Part shown: positions 63,674-64,000 of the stretch, piece by piece
How positions within the stretch are numbered: position 1 is the first letter of the stretch
Layout of the letters: each line of letters starts with the position of its first letter
Assembly: GCF_963378105.1 (NCBI RefSeq)
Contig: NZ_OY726398.1
Location: 2,108,001-2,172,000, forward strand
Source: Mycolicibacter sp. MU0102
GTDB lineage: Bacteria; Actinomycetota; Actinomycetes; Mycobacteriales; Mycobacteriaceae
Direction of reading: 5' to 3'
Length of the DNA stretch: 64,000 bases
Program-made: the position numbers and the translations under genes
Notes under the pieces: model-generated
Database searches by the model: none
Seen by the model: the letters and a program-made list of their open reading frames with translations, nothing else
What the model was told of the DNA's origin: nothing

Positions 63674-64000
63674 CCCGCCCAATCCGACTCGTAATCGGCC
63701 GCGAAGGCTCAGGTTTGTGCTCTGTCTTGGATTGCAGCACAAGCAATTTGACGAAGCTATCTGCTGACGAGCAGATCGGCGATCTCGGCCTTCCGATCCG
63801 ATCGACGATTTCCGACGCCGATGCGGCGTACCCCCCATTGGGGGCGCAGAGCGAGATGCGAAGCGCTCTTGCGCAGCATCGAACGTGATCGTGCACGGCG
63901 CAGGCACGGCGATTGAAGAACACGCTGTCGACTGCGCGATGATCTGGGCCCTATTTCAGTTAGCTCGCGCGCGGCTGAATAGCGCTTCCGAAACTGAGAA
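63674..64000. other. Right-edge region without a recognised gene
   Basis: About 330 bp of DNA in which I see no convincing ORF, RNA or repeat. It may be the 5' region of a gene outside the window. Confidence 0.4.

Noticed and set aside
63263..63907. A 215-residue extension of GuaB1
   Set aside because: The extension is Arg-rich with no conserved motif. ATG 63262 gives the normal length of the protein.

Overview
The window is high-GC chromosomal DNA from a mycobacterium. It carries a complete ESX-5 type VII secretion locus with PE, PPE and Esx substrates. From the ESX-5 locus to the right end, the gene order follows the Mycobacterium tuberculosis chromosome from eccB5 (Rv1782) to guaB1 (Rv1843c). 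Proteins are similar but clearly not identical to the tuberculosis ones as I remember them, and several tuberculosis genes are absent (cyp143 and its ferredoxin, PE20, and PPE genes between eccC5 and espG5). ESX-5 is a marker of slow-growing mycobacteria and their close relatives, so a slow-growing or terrae-like species is the best guess. No tRNA, rRNA, insertion sequence, prophage or CRISPR array was seen.

Layout. 1-1005: tail of a methyltransferase-like gene and a NlpC/P60-like exported protein gene. 1333-6480: a fatty acyl-CoA degradation module (two acyl-CoA dehydrogenases, an SDR, a thiolase, a GntR/FCD regulator) with a 31-bp palindrome in its divergent promoter. 6495-9540: a conserved unknown, a secreted Pro-Ala-Ile repeat protein and a membrane molybdopterin oxidoreductase. 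9940-24710: ESX-5 core (eccB5, eccC5, PE, esxM, esxN, espG5, eccD5, mycP5, eccE5, eccA5). 25056-29942: a second PE-esxM-esxN cassette, with esx genes almost identical to the first, then three PPE genes. 30086-32649: an M-box (Mg2+) riboswitch with a long leader, a fourth PPE gene and mgtC. 32688-37076: a sterol-desaturase-family protein, a lectin-LysM protein, an exported serine protease, a VOC protein and a flavoprotein. 37080-47529: bacA, secA2, pgsA2, a DUF881/Sbp cluster, gcvH, garA, ftsR-like, DUF151 and a second MerR gene. 47578-49103: a TetR/DUF2236 pair. 49218-52311: a tandem glycine riboswitch and gcvP. 52419-63262: a Leu-rich exported repeat protein, a VWA protein, glcB, an unknown, two CBS/DUF21 membrane proteins and guaB1. 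The right edge holds one possible small ORF.

How it works together. EccB5-EccC5-EccD5-EccE5 form the inner-membrane secretion complex, MycP5 the associated protease, EccA5 the cytosolic AAA+ ATPase and EspG5 the PE-PPE chaperone. PE, PPE and EsxM/EsxN proteins are the cargo. The most interesting signals are regulatory: strong hairpins on both sides of the first PE-esx cassette, a 29-codon ORF overlapping the eccB5 start, an M-box whose leader contains a small ORF with a near-perfect Shine-Dalgarno and a possible anti-Shine-Dalgarno, and C-terminal tails on two PPE proteins that resemble the C-terminal half-domain of the MgtC protein encoded next to them.
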